From: Chitinispirillaceae bacterium
GTDB lineage: Bacteria > Fibrobacterota > Chitinivibrionia > Chitinivibrionales > Chitinispirillaceae
Reading direction: 5' to 3'
NCBI GenBank assembly: GCA_016926315.1
Contig: JAFGOU010000327.1
Location: forward strand, 1-7,838
DNA length: 7,838 bases
Position numbers and translations under genes: made by a program. The notes below the pieces were generated by a model, which ran no database searches, was not told the origin of the DNA, and saw only the letters and a list, made by a program, of their open reading frames with translations. This document shows positions 1 through 6,377 of the stretch, piece after piece; positions within the stretch are counted from its first letter, which is position 1, and every line of letters begins with the position of its first letter.

Positions 1-468
1 GATACCGGATACCCCCACCTGCCCGAACAGATCAGGTTCCGGCCAGGCATCTTCGACCTCTGCCGCACGGCGCAGGACAAAGGATATCTCCTGATCGTCA
101 TTACCAACCAGGCCGGTATTGCAAAAGGCAGGTTCCCGGAGCAGGACGTCATACACCTGCACGCCTGGATGAAGGAACAGTTCCGGCAGCGCGGCATCGA
201 CATCGCCGCTTTCTATTACTGCCCGCACCACAAGGACGGCGTGGCGCTGGAGTATGCGATTGACTGCAACTGCCGCAAGCCCAGGCCCGGCATGGTGGAG
301 CAGGCAATAAGGGATTTCGGTATTGACATTGCCGAATCGCTGGTCATCGGCGACAAGGAGTCCGACCGGATCGATGTTCCCGGATTGCGGAGCGTTATTG
401 TCAAAAGCGCATATACCGGTGACCGGTTTGATGTGCAAGATTTTACCGATCTTCTGAGGTATCTGTAA
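1..468 (+). CDS. gmhB: D-glycero-D-manno-heptose 1,7-bisphosphate 7-phosphatase, HAD family (5' partial)
   Basis: The reading frame is open from base 1 to the TAA at 466-468, giving 155 residues of a protein that is about 175-190 residues long in the family. The missing N-terminus would carry the HAD nucleophile motif DxDGT/V; the visible part begins just after it with DTGY. Seen in the fragment: HAD motif II TNQAGIAKG at residues 35-43; the GmhB zinc-binding ligands CPH (C74, H76) and CNC (C89, C91), followed by RKPRPGM (92-98) with the motif III lysine; and the motif IV acid patch VIGDKESD at 115-122. The zinc loop and the RKPxPGM context separate GmhB from histidinol-phosphate phosphatases of the same superfamily, though substrate specificity cannot be proven from this. 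The family acts in the cytoplasm, removing the C7 phosphate of heptose bisphosphate on the way to ADP-heptose for LPS core. It lies 28 bases upstream of the YfhO gene and is probably in the same operon. An internal ATG at 169 is not a start. Confidence 0.9.
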   Translation, partial: DTGYPHLPEQIRFRPGIFDLCRTAQDKGYLLIVITNQAGIAKGRFPEQDVIHLHAWMKEQFRQRGIDIAAFYYCPHHKDGVALEYAIDCNCRKPRPGMVEQAIRDFGIDIAESLVIGDKESDRIDVPGLRSVIVKSAYTGDRFDVQDFTDLLRYL

Positions 469-484
469 CACCCCATCATCGCAC

Positions 485-490
485 GGAGGT
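485..490 (+). promoter_or_regulatory. Ribosome binding site deciding a GTG start
   Basis: GGAGGT lies 6 bases before the GTG at 497-499. It is the only good Shine-Dalgarno sequence near the start of the YfhO reading frame, and it supports the GTG over any later ATG. Confidence 0.75.
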
Positions 491-496
491 TGAATC

Positions 497-2920
497 GTGG
501 CGGAAAAGAAAACAACGGTGAACGAAAAAACCGTACGGATTTATCCGGCCATTGTGCATAAACCGTGGCTGTATGTCGGCGCGCTTGCCCTGCTGTGCGT
601 GATTGTTTTTTCCGGGTTCTTTTTTTCGGACAGGATGCTCCTTTCGTCGGACCAGCTTAATGGACTCGATGGCCGGGTATTTTACAAGACCTCTCTTGTC
701 CAGCACCACCAGTTTCCATTCTGGCTTAATCCCCGGCTCGGCGGCATGCCGACCATCGATGCCCTGTTCGGCGACGCGTTTTATCCGGTTTCAGTCATAA
801 TGACCTTCTTGTTTCCGGTCGATCGCGCGATCGGGCTTAAAATGATCCTCCATATTTTTCTCGCCGGGCTGTTTTTCTTTCTGATGCTGCGGAGAGGGTT
901 CGGTTTGTCTGGGCCGCTCGCCTTTGTCGGCGGGGTTTTTTACATGCTGAATCCGGAGTTTTTTTCGCATATCTATCCCGGGCACGACGGTAAGATGTTT
1001 GTCATTGCCTGGCTGCCCTTTATGGTATGGCGGCTAAAGGCGTTGTATGATAGGACCACGTTGCTTAATATGACGCTCCTGGGTTTGGGTATCGGAATGT
1101 CGCTTTTAACCTCCCATATTCAGATGACCTACTTTGTTCTTTGGGGCCTGTTCGCTTATACGGTTCTTGCTGTTATCCGGAATGTCATTCAAAAGGACCA
1201 TGCCAAGGCGGTGAAGTTTGGTGGGTATTTCTCTCTGGCGGTTCTGGTCGGGCTTGGAATAGGGTTCATACAACTCTATCCCTCCATGATGTACGTTCAG
1301 CATGCTTTTTCAGTCCGTGGTGTTGACCGCGGTTTTGAACACGCTGCGTCTTGGTCGCTCCACTGGCCGGAGTTTTTTTCGCTGTGGGTCCCTGAATTCG
1401 GGAATACGCTTGAATATTACTGGGGAGGCAACCCATTCAAGCTCAATTCGGAATATGCCGGTAGTCTGGTCCTGCTCTTCGCGGTGCTGGCGGTCGCCTG
1501 GAAATCCCGGCCGTGGCGGTGGCTCTGGGCAGGTGTCGCGGTTTTTGCCGCGCTGTATGCGCTCGGCGCCCATACCCCGGTGTTCCACATCGCCTATGCC
1601 GTTGTCCCCGGTGTCAAAAAATTCCGGGCGTGCAGCATGATCATGTTCTGGTTTTCTTTCTCCACGGTCCTTCTGGCAATGCTGTTTTTAAAAGATATGG
1701 CCGCCGCCGGATTTTCCGGGGTGGGAAGTGACGCGAAAAAGAAGAAAACCAGGGCGCTGTTCATTTCTATTGCGACGCTCTTCGCGGTCGCGCTCCTTTT
1801 TTCCATCAAGGACGTTGTCGCAGGGCTGCCGTTTGTTGCAGAGCTCGATGCCGAGAAGCGCAGGATATTCGATGCCAATTTTTCCCGCAATTTTCTGCCC
1901 ATGCTCTGGGTATGGTTCTTTTTCGCCGCGGCTGCACTTGGCCTCGTTATCGCCATCCTGCATGAAAAGCTAAAGCCGGCGGTCGCGATCGGAATCATCG
2001 GGGTCCTGGGGCTTATTGACGTATTGCGTGTAAATGTTCAATTCATTAAACTCGTCGATTCCCGGCCCTATTTTACCGCAGAGCCTGCAATACAACAATT
2101 GCAACCTCAGATGGCAGAAGCGCCATTTCGCGTATTCCCCCTGCCGGGCTCGCTGTCGCAGAATGGTGCGGGTATTCACGGGATGGAAAGCGTGGAGGGA
2201 TTTCACGACAATGAGCTCCGCTGGTATCGTGAGTTCAGGGGAGATCAGCAGAACATGAATTACTTCGACCGGATGATCGGATTTACCGCTAACGGCGAGG
2301 CGTACCTTAAGGGAGACCGGATCGACAAAGGAAACGCCTTCCTCGATATCGCAAACGTTCGCTATCTTCTCGGGAGAAACGGAAGGCAACTGCAGGTGAT
2401 AGAGAACCGGAACGCATTCGGGAGGGTGTCGTTTGCCCCCAAAATGGCGGTGATGGATTCGGCAACCATCATCTCGGCGTTGCGGGATAGCGGGTACGAT
2501 TATCGCACCACCGTGGCATTCCTCGAGACACCCTCGATCACGTTTCCCGGAATACCGGATTCTGCGATCGGTCTCCTGGCGCCGCTGTCCGTGACGTGGC
2601 AGGAATATACGCCGAACAGGCGTAGCGTTAAGGTTACAGCGCCGGCGGATGGGTATTTGAGAATTTCCGAGGCATATTATCCCGGGTGGAAGGTCATGGT
2701 CGACGGAAAACCCGTTCCGGTCTATCGGGCGGATCTTGCCTGGATGGCGATACCGCTGACTGGTGGCGATCATGTAGTGGAAATGGTTCCACACTCACTG
2801 TATTTTGCAAAGGCGGCATGGGTCACCTTCCCGCTGGTTCTGGTCCTTTGCGTTTTCTGGGCAGGGGTTGCCATTGCCGCAAGAGGAAGGAAACGTTTCG
2901 CCGGGCAGCAAGCACCGTGA
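497..2920 (+). CDS. YfhO-family polytopic membrane protein (GT-C-like, putative glycosyltransferase)
   Basis: This is an 807-residue integral membrane protein starting at GTG 497. The first 23 residues are basic and polar. About 13-14 hydrophobic segments follow, roughly at residues 24-44, 91-107, 112-131, 138-155, 168-205 (one or two), 208-228, 243-262, 321-336, 342-360, 375-398, 419-437, 466-487 and 493-513. A soluble region spans about 520-765, and a last membrane helix lies at about 770-797 before a basic tail (RGRKRF). The first loop after TM1 contains acidic residues (SSDQLNGLDG, 50-59), where GT-C enzymes often carry their catalytic acid. GHDGKMF (162-168) and the C-terminal block YYPGWKVMVDGKPVPV (727-742) are typical of YfhO. 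In Bacillus, YfhO takes part in lipoteichoic acid glycosylation with a polyprenyl-phosphate sugar donor; substrates elsewhere are mostly unknown. Here, next to gmhB, a role in modifying surface glycan from a lipid-linked donor is inferred. Family assignment is firm, function is not. Confidence 0.85.
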   Translation: MAEKKTTVNEKTVRIYPAIVHKPWLYVGALALLCVIVFSGFFFSDRMLLSSDQLNGLDGRVFYKTSLVQHHQFPFWLNPRLGGMPTIDALFGDAFYPVSVIMTFLFPVDRAIGLKMILHIFLAGLFFFLMLRRGFGLSGPLAFVGGVFYMLNPEFFSHIYPGHDGKMFVIAWLPFMVWRLKALYDRTTLLNMTLLGLGIGMSLLTSHIQMTYFVLWGLFAYTVLAVIRNVIQKDHAKAVKFGGYFSLAVLVGLGIGFIQLYPSMMYVQHAFSVRGVDRGFEHAASWSLHWPEFFSLWVPEFGNTLEYYWGGNPFKLNSEYAGSLVLLFAVLAVAWKSRPWRWLWAGVAVFAALYALGAHTPVFHIAYAVVPGVKKFRACSMIMFWFSFSTVLLAMLFLKDMAAAGFSGVGSDAKKKKTRALFISIATLFAVALLFSIKDVVAGLPFVAELDAEKRRIFDANFSRNFLPMLWVWFFFAAAALGLVIAILHEKLKPAVAIGIIGVLGLIDVLRVNVQFIKLVDSRPYFTAEPAIQQLQPQMAEAPFRVFPLPGSLSQNGAGIHGMESVEGFHDNELRWYREFRGDQQNMNYFDRMIGFTANGEAYLKGDRIDKGNAFLDIANVRYLLGRNGRQLQVIENRNAFGRVSFAPKMAVMDSATIISALRDSGYDYRTTVAFLETPSITFPGIPDSAIGLLAPLSVTWQEYTPNRRSVKVTAPADGYLRISEAYYPGWKVMVDGKPVPVYRADLAWMAIPLTGGDHVVEMVPHSLYFAKAAWVTFPLVLVLCVFWAGVAIAARGRKRFAGQQAP

Positions 2921-2942
2921 GCCGGTTGTCCCAGGAGATGAC

Positions 2943-3905
2943 ATGAAGAATACGGGTGCCCGCCGTCTTGTCGGCAGGATCGTCACCATCGTGCTTGCCG
3001 TTGCGCCGCTGGTCTGGATATTCTGGCGTCTTGATTTTTCGCGTCTTTGGGAGTATATCCCGCTTGTCGCATGGTGGACCATTCCGGCATTGTGCGGTTT
3101 TATCCTCTTTTCCACCTTTCTGCAGGGGGTGCGGTGGTGGATCGTTCTGCGGGCGTTGGTGCCGGAACTTTCGTTTTTGCGTACGATGTCCTATCACCTG
3201 ATCGGGGTGTTTTATTCCATCGTGTTGCCGACGAGCGCCTCTGCCGATGTGGTCAAGACCGTGCTGCTTTCCAGAAACACCGATTATTCCATATCCTGGG
3301 GAGCCATTGTCCTTTGCAGGATGATGGGTTTTTTCACCTTGATCATGTTTTCGGTATACGGACTGCTGACCATAGACAAGCGTTTTCTGCCGCAAGGGTT
3401 CTGGGTGACCCTGGGAACGGTGTCCGTTTTGATGTCGGTGATCGCGGCGCTCTCTTTTTTCAAACGGTTTTCCGCGCCACTCAGGCCATTGGCGGTAAAA
3501 ATCATGCCCCCGAAGGTATTTTCGGTCGTTGATAATCTTCGTCAGGGAATCTATCTCTACCGGAATAAAACCGGTATGCTCTTTTCCCTGTTTCTGGTTA
3601 CCGTTTTTTTGCAGGTGACGCTTATTCTGCTGGGGTGTGTTACCCTCTATGGCGTTGCCGGGAAGTTCATGCTTGCCGAATATTTCGCCTTTATCCCGAT
3701 AATTGAAATTATTGCCAATGCCGGACCGACGCCCAATGGCATTGGCGTGCGGGAAGCGCTGACCGCGGTATTTTTCAAGTACATGAATATTTCCAACGAA
3801 CAGCTGGGAATTTATGTTTTCATCACCCTGTTTTTTGCCATTACCCTAAGGCTGGTCGGCGGGATACCGGTCCTTCACGGTATGATGAAAAAGAAAGGTC
3901 AATGA
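2943..3905 (+). CDS. Lysylphosphatidylglycerol synthase TM-region / UPF0104 family membrane protein
   Basis: The chosen start ATG 2943 is preceded by AGGAG (2933-2937) with 5-base spacing and gives 320 residues. The same frame is open back to an ATG at 2805, but that extension overlaps the YfhO gene by 116 bases, is hydrophilic and has no comparable ribosome site. The protein is almost wholly membrane-embedded, with about 7-8 helices (roughly 10-28, 41-61, 84-100, 118-143, 153-173, 211-238, 245-260, 285-312). Family signatures are seen: QGVRWWIVLR (61-70), GVFYSIVLPTSASADVVKT (88-106) and AGPTPNGIGVREA (260-272, the conserved P-x-GIGxRE block). The length matches the stand-alone transmembrane domain of MprF-like proteins; no aminoacyl-transferase domain follows, so it is not a complete MprF. 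Stand-alone members occur in glycan clusters and include AglD/flippase-like proteins, so transport or transfer of a lipid-linked intermediate is plausible but inferred. It starts 22 bases after the YfhO stop and is probably cotranscribed. Confidence 0.82.
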   Translation: MKNTGARRLVGRIVTIVLAVAPLVWIFWRLDFSRLWEYIPLVAWWTIPALCGFILFSTFLQGVRWWIVLRALVPELSFLRTMSYHLIGVFYSIVLPTSASADVVKTVLLSRNTDYSISWGAIVLCRMMGFFTLIMFSVYGLLTIDKRFLPQGFWVTLGTVSVLMSVIAALSFFKRFSAPLRPLAVKIMPPKVFSVVDNLRQGIYLYRNKTGMLFSLFLVTVFLQVTLILLGCVTLYGVAGKFMLAEYFAFIPIIEIIANAGPTPNGIGVREALTAVFFKYMNISNEQLGIYVFITLFFAITLRLVGGIPVLHGMMKKKGQ

Positions 3906-3946
3906 GGATGTCATCATGAATCGTCACGAGCGGATAGGGAGGATGA

Positions 3947-4672
3947 ATGCGATTCGATTATAAGGATGTCAACAAAAGCAAGCTGATGAATATTCTCCGG
4001 TATCACGGGCCGGTGTATCTCCTCAGGCGCATCTGGTATCGCGCGGTTCTGCAGCCGCTGATCGTATCGAAAAAAAACCGTACGTTTACTATCGCCGGGA
4101 CACCGTACCCTTACTTTCATCACTCCTATAACACCACGTTCATCAACGAGCGTACCGTTGAGATTCCCTATTTTCAAGACCTGATCGCTTCGGCCCTGAA
4201 AAGTGGCGGCCGTGTCCTTGAAATCGGCAATGTGCTTTCGCACTATGGAAAGCCGTCGTGGGACATCGTCGATAAATTTGAACGCGGGGAGGGGATTACC
4301 AATGTCGATATCATGGAGTACCGGCCCGGTGAACCCTACGATCTGATCGTTGCCGTTTCGACCTTTGAACATATCGGGTTCGACGAGCAACCGCGGGACA
4401 CCGATAAGGTGCTGACCGCCCTGCCCTGGATCAGGCAGTCGTTGCTGAAGCCTGATGGCGAGATGGTTTTCAGCGTTCCTGCCGGTTATAATCCATACAT
4501 CGAAGAGCATATTCGCAGCGGCAGGATCACCGCCGACCGTATGATCATGATGAAAAGGGTTGATTGGAGGAACAACTGGATCCAGACGGAGCGGCAGGAG
4601 GAAGTTTTTGGATTATCGTATAACCTGTTTGCCCGCGGTCTTATTATCATCCATCAGTGCAATGGCGGATGA
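3947..4672 (+). CDS. Class I SAM-dependent methyltransferase-like protein, surface-glycan associated
   Basis: A 241-residue soluble protein. The start ATG 3947 follows GGGAGG (3937-3942) by 4 bases. The Rossmann methyltransferase pattern is present but degenerate: GGRVLEIGNVLSHYG (87-101) as motif I, ITNVDIMEY (117-125) with D121 at the end of the second strand, YDLIVAVSTFEHIGFDE (131-147) as motif IV, and LLKPDGEMVFSVPAGYNP (166-183) as the strand-5 region. Motif I lacks the usual GxGxG spacing (EIGNVLSHYG). Upstream, HHSYNTTFINERTVEIP (58-74) looks like a conserved family block that I recall from methyltransferase-like proteins in polysaccharide clusters. No membrane segments are seen. The substrate is unknown; its position after YfhO and UPF0104 proteins suggests methylation of a sugar or a cap on a surface glycan. 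It is the last + strand gene of the cluster. Fold assignment is good; activity is inferred because motif I is atypical. Confidence 0.75.
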   Translation: MRFDYKDVNKSKLMNILRYHGPVYLLRRIWYRAVLQPLIVSKKNRTFTIAGTPYPYFHHSYNTTFINERTVEIPYFQDLIASALKSGGRVLEIGNVLSHYGKPSWDIVDKFERGEGITNVDIMEYRPGEPYDLIVAVSTFEHIGFDEQPRDTDKVLTALPWIRQSLLKPDGEMVFSVPAGYNPYIEEHIRSGRITADRMIMMKRVDWRNNWIQTERQEEVFGLSYNLFARGLIIIHQCNGG

Positions 4673-4673
4673 T

Positions 4674-4692
4674 GGTAATGGCGCGCATTACC
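4674..4692. terminator. Hairpin between convergent genes, possible bidirectional terminator
   Basis: A perfect 7-base stem, GGTAATG (4674-4680) with CATTACC (4686-4692), closes a 5-base loop GCGCG. It starts 1 base after the methyltransferase stop and includes the stop codon of the glycosyltransferase on the other strand. There is no T-tract on either side, so it is not a classical intrinsic terminator. A stem this short could also arise by chance; its position at the junction is the main argument. Confidence 0.3.
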
Positions 4693-5791
4693 CGGCGGCG
4701 ACTTTTTGATAGAACGCCTCCTGCGCGCGGGCAATCTTTTCCCAGGTGAAATTTTCTGCCCAGGCCGGGCCGTTCGATCCAAGCTGCGTTCTGAGGCCGG
4801 TATCTGAAAGAAGTCGCGTCATTGCTGCCGCAAGTTCTTCGCTGTTTTCCGGCGCAACCAGGAGCCCGGTTTCGTTGTCACGGATCGATTCCTGGAGCCC
4901 GCTGATCCGCGTACCGATCGTGGCTTTGGAGCAGGCTGCGGCCTCGATAGCGGAGATGCACCACCCTTCGAATCGAGACGGCATACACACGATGGTCGCG
5001 TTGTGGAGCAACGTGGATTTCTCTGCGTCCGGAGCATTTTCCCGTAATGCCATCCGGTCGCGAAAGTCGGAGCGATGGATCCGCTCACGGGTCCACAGCA
5101 CATCATGGCGTGACCCCCGTCCGGCTATGACTAGCCGATATCGGTCATGGGTTCCGGCGATTTTTTCAAAAGCATCGATGAGCAGATCGATGCCTTTCAT
5201 GTAGATGTCGATCCTCCCGAAATACAAGAGATAGCCGCCGTCGGTGCCGGCACCGTTCAACAGGTCCTGGTCGAAACCGGTATAAACGGTTTCGACCGAC
5301 GGTTTCCGGTAGCGGGTCCTGAGGTGATCGGCAAGCGCGTGGTTGATGCAGATGAAATGACGTCCGCCGACGAGGGCAAGGCGTTCGGCAATCATGGGAG
5401 CTATGCCGAACAGTGAATATTTCCTCCAGGGGCCGGGACCCGTGAGGTGAAACATTTCGATGATCGTGGTCCGGTTACGGAACAGAAATGAAATGACCGG
5501 TGAGAAGACCGAGTAGCCGATAACGATGAGGTCGGCTTTTACAAGCAGGGAGTGCATGGTTGCCAGAATAGCGAAGGAGATCCTGCTGAAAAGGTAATTT
5601 GCCGGATTCCCAAGGAAGGCGAAACGAATTCCGTCCTCTGTGCCATTTTTGATACCCTTGAAACAGCCGCAAAAAAAGGCGATATCGTGACGGGCGGCAA
5701 GGAGGCGGTGGATCGTGAGGTCGCGGTAGGCGCCGCCGCCGCCGCACCAGGGGTTTTTTACGTGGTCGTATGAGTAAAAGGCGATTTTCAT
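4688..5791 (-). CDS. GT4-family glycosyltransferase (GT-B fold)
   Basis: A 367-residue protein starting at ATG 5791-5789 (MKIAFYSYD). The frame is open to a TTG at 5812, but those seven extra residues are not needed, and the typical first strand of the GT-B fold begins at MKIAF. The ribosome site is weak (only AGG within CAGGTTACC before the ATG). Seen: the N-terminal glycine-rich loop CGGGGAYRD (16-24); FHLTGPGPWRKY (114-125); the inter-domain strand LLYFGRIDIYMKGIDLLIDAF (188-208), where GR and K-G are the usual donor-phosphate contacts; VIAGRGS (221-227); and the GT4 EX7E motif with E275 and E283 in SRFEGWCISAIEAAA, followed by TGLLVAPENSEELAAAM (308-324). No signal peptide; a peripheral cytoplasmic-face enzyme using an NDP-sugar is expected from the family. 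Donor and acceptor cannot be told from sequence. It runs against the four-gene cluster and must have its own promoter in the 5792-6061 interval. A role in LPS or exopolysaccharide assembly is inferred from context. Confidence 0.88.
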   Translation of the reverse strand: MKIAFYSYDHVKNPWCGGGGAYRDLTIHRLLAARHDIAFFCGCFKGIKNGTEDGIRFAFLGNPANYLFSRISFAILATMHSLLVKADLIVIGYSVFSPVISFLFRNRTTIIEMFHLTGPGPWRKYSLFGIAPMIAERLALVGGRHFICINHALADHLRTRYRKPSVETVYTGFDQDLLNGAGTDGGYLLYFGRIDIYMKGIDLLIDAFEKIAGTHDRYRLVIAGRGSRHDVLWTRERIHRSDFRDRMALRENAPDAEKSTLLHNATIVCMPSRFEGWCISAIEAAACSKATIGTRISGLQESIRDNETGLLVAPENSEELAAAMTRLLSDTGLRTQLGSNGPAWAENFTWEKIARAQEAFYQKVAAG

Positions 5792-5819
5792 GGTAACCTG
5801 TATGGTATGCAAAATACGT

Positions 5820-5880
5820 CGTTATAGAAGGGGTCTTCTAATATAATTAGAGTGCCTGTCCGAAAACTCCCGTTATAGAA
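5820..5880. repeat. Direct repeat flanking an AT-rich palindrome upstream of the GT4 gene
   Basis: CGTTATAGAA occurs at 5820-5829 and again at 5871-5880, 51 bases apart. Aligning the 20-base segments ending at 5829 and 5880 gives 14 identities. Between them lies TCTAAT-ATA-ATTAGA (5837-5851), an inverted repeat with perfect 6-base arms around 3 bases. On the minus strand each direct repeat reads TTCTATAACG and contains a -10-like TATAAC, and the palindrome contains TATATT. All of this sits 29-90 bases upstream of the GT4 start. It could be a promoter/operator region for that gene, but no good -35 element is seen and each short repeat alone could be chance. Confidence 0.35.
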
Positions 5881-5944
5881 TGCACTGTCGATACGGCGTG
5901 ATGTCATTTCGTCGAGCACAGCGAGGAGAAATCAAAGTGCATTC
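5878..5944. repeat. Nested inverted repeat, candidate dispersed intergenic hairpin element
   Basis: GAATGCACT (5878-5886) and AGTGCATTC (5936-5944) are perfect 9-base inverted copies. Inside them a second imperfect stem pairs ATTTC (5906-5910) with GAAAT (5928-5932) and TCG (5912-5914) with CGA (5922-5924), closing over AGCACAG. The core at 5901-5933 has the form GTCATTTCGnCGAG...GAGGAGAAATC, which resembles short hairpin repeats I recall between genes in several Gram-negative phyla. That resemblance is from memory and not tested here, and only one copy is in the window. It lies in the divergent region between the GT4 gene and the phasin-like gene. It could fold as RNA from either strand, or be an inert repeat. 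Confidence 0.4.
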
Positions 5945-5995
5945 GTTGCGGATCTGTATGCATCAATTATATGAGACAATAAATAATCCACCCGT

Positions 5996-6023
5996 TTGAC
6001 CGTATCACTCTACGCCATTTAGT
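5996..6023 (+). promoter_or_regulatory. Candidate sigma70-like promoter for the phasin-like/ABC1 kinase operon
   Basis: TTGACC (5996-6001; 5 of 6 to the -35 consensus) is followed after 16 bases by TTTAGT (6018-6023; 4 of 6 to the -10 consensus). Transcription would start near 6030, leaving about a 30-base leader before the ATG at 6062. No operator is obvious beside it. It is the best match in the interval but is based on similarity to consensus only. Confidence 0.35.
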
Positions 6024-6050
6024 TTCTGTAATCAGGGCGGTATTGAAAAA

Positions 6051-6056
6051 GGAGGT
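6051..6056 (+). promoter_or_regulatory. Strong ribosome binding site of the phasin-like gene
   Basis: GGAGGT, in the context AAAAAGGAGGT, lies 5 bases before the ATG at 6062. It is a near-perfect anti-Shine-Dalgarno match and the strongest in the window, suggesting that this small protein is made in quantity relative to the kinase downstream, which has only a weak site. Confidence 0.75.
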
Positions 6057-6061
6057 TCCCT

Positions 6062-6370
6062 ATGTTCGAACTGCTCAAGAAGTCGCTGTACGCGTCGGTG
6101 GGCATGGCGCTTTTATCGCGCGAAAAGGCCGAGGGCCTTGCGAAATCGATCGCGCGGGAGGCCGAGTTGTCCCGGGCGCAGGGGAAGAAACTCGTGGACG
6201 ACCTGGTGAAGAAATCGGAGGATACCCGTCTTGCCATCGAGAAAATGGTGCAGGAGAAGGTCGAAAAGGCGCTGAAAAAAACCGCGCTGGCGACCCGTCG
6301 GGAGGTGACGGTTCTGGAGGAACGGGTGCGAACGCTCGAAGCTGCGGCAAAAAACCGCGTCGAGGGATAG
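6062..6370 (+). CDS. Phasin-like small coiled-coil protein paired with an ABC1/UbiB kinase
   Basis: A 102-residue, mostly helical protein. The N-terminus MFELLKKSLYASVGMALLS (1-19) is an amphipathic to hydrophobic helix that could lie on a membrane or lipid surface. Residues 20-55 (KAEGLAKSIAREAELSRAQGKKLVDDLVKKSED) and 56-102 are heptad-like charged helix. The C-terminal part TRREVTVLEERVRTLEAAA (78-96) is a likely coiled coil. No signal peptide, cysteine or catalytic motif is seen. The arrangement fits the short 'phasin family/PhaF-like' proteins, but true phasins coat polyhydroxyalkanoate granules and no PHA synthase or depolymerase gene is in view. The size, amphipathic start and TRREV...LEERV...LE ending also resemble UbiK (YqiC), the coiled-coil accessory factor of ubiquinone synthesis. 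The next gene, 7 bases after the stop, is a UbiB-type kinase, so a role in membrane lipid or quinone metabolism is a reasonable inference. Fold assignment is moderately sure, function open. Confidence 0.72.
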   Translation: MFELLKKSLYASVGMALLSREKAEGLAKSIAREAELSRAQGKKLVDDLVKKSEDTRLAIEKMVQEKVEKALKKTALATRREVTVLEERVRTLEAAAKNRVEG

Positions 6371-6377
6371 TGCAGCC

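Noticed and set aside
1970..2794. A 274-residue minus-strand open frame inside the YfhO gene.
   Set aside because: It is antisense to the conserved C-terminal region of YfhO, has no recognisable domain or ribosome site, and is rich in R/H/C/P as expected of a shadow frame.
2805..2942. An N-terminal extension of the UPF0104-family protein by 46 residues.
   Set aside because: It overlaps the YfhO coding end, is hydrophilic, and lacks the ribosome site that ATG 2943 has.
525..4084. The 13-base match AAAAAACCGTACG at 525-537 and 4072-4084.
   Set aside because: Both copies are inside genes and in different reading frames. A 13-base match is close to what chance gives in a window of this size.
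5792..5812. A TTG start adding seven residues to the GT4 protein.
   Set aside because: MKIAF at 5791 is the usual beginning of the first strand in GT4 enzymes, and the TTG has no ribosome site. It cannot be fully excluded because the ATG site is also weak.
5937..5999. A small open frame, GTG to TGA, of 20 residues after GAGGAG.
   Set aside because: It begins inside the right arm of the inverted repeat, and its apparent ribosome site is part of the repeat core. The peptide has no recognisable feature.
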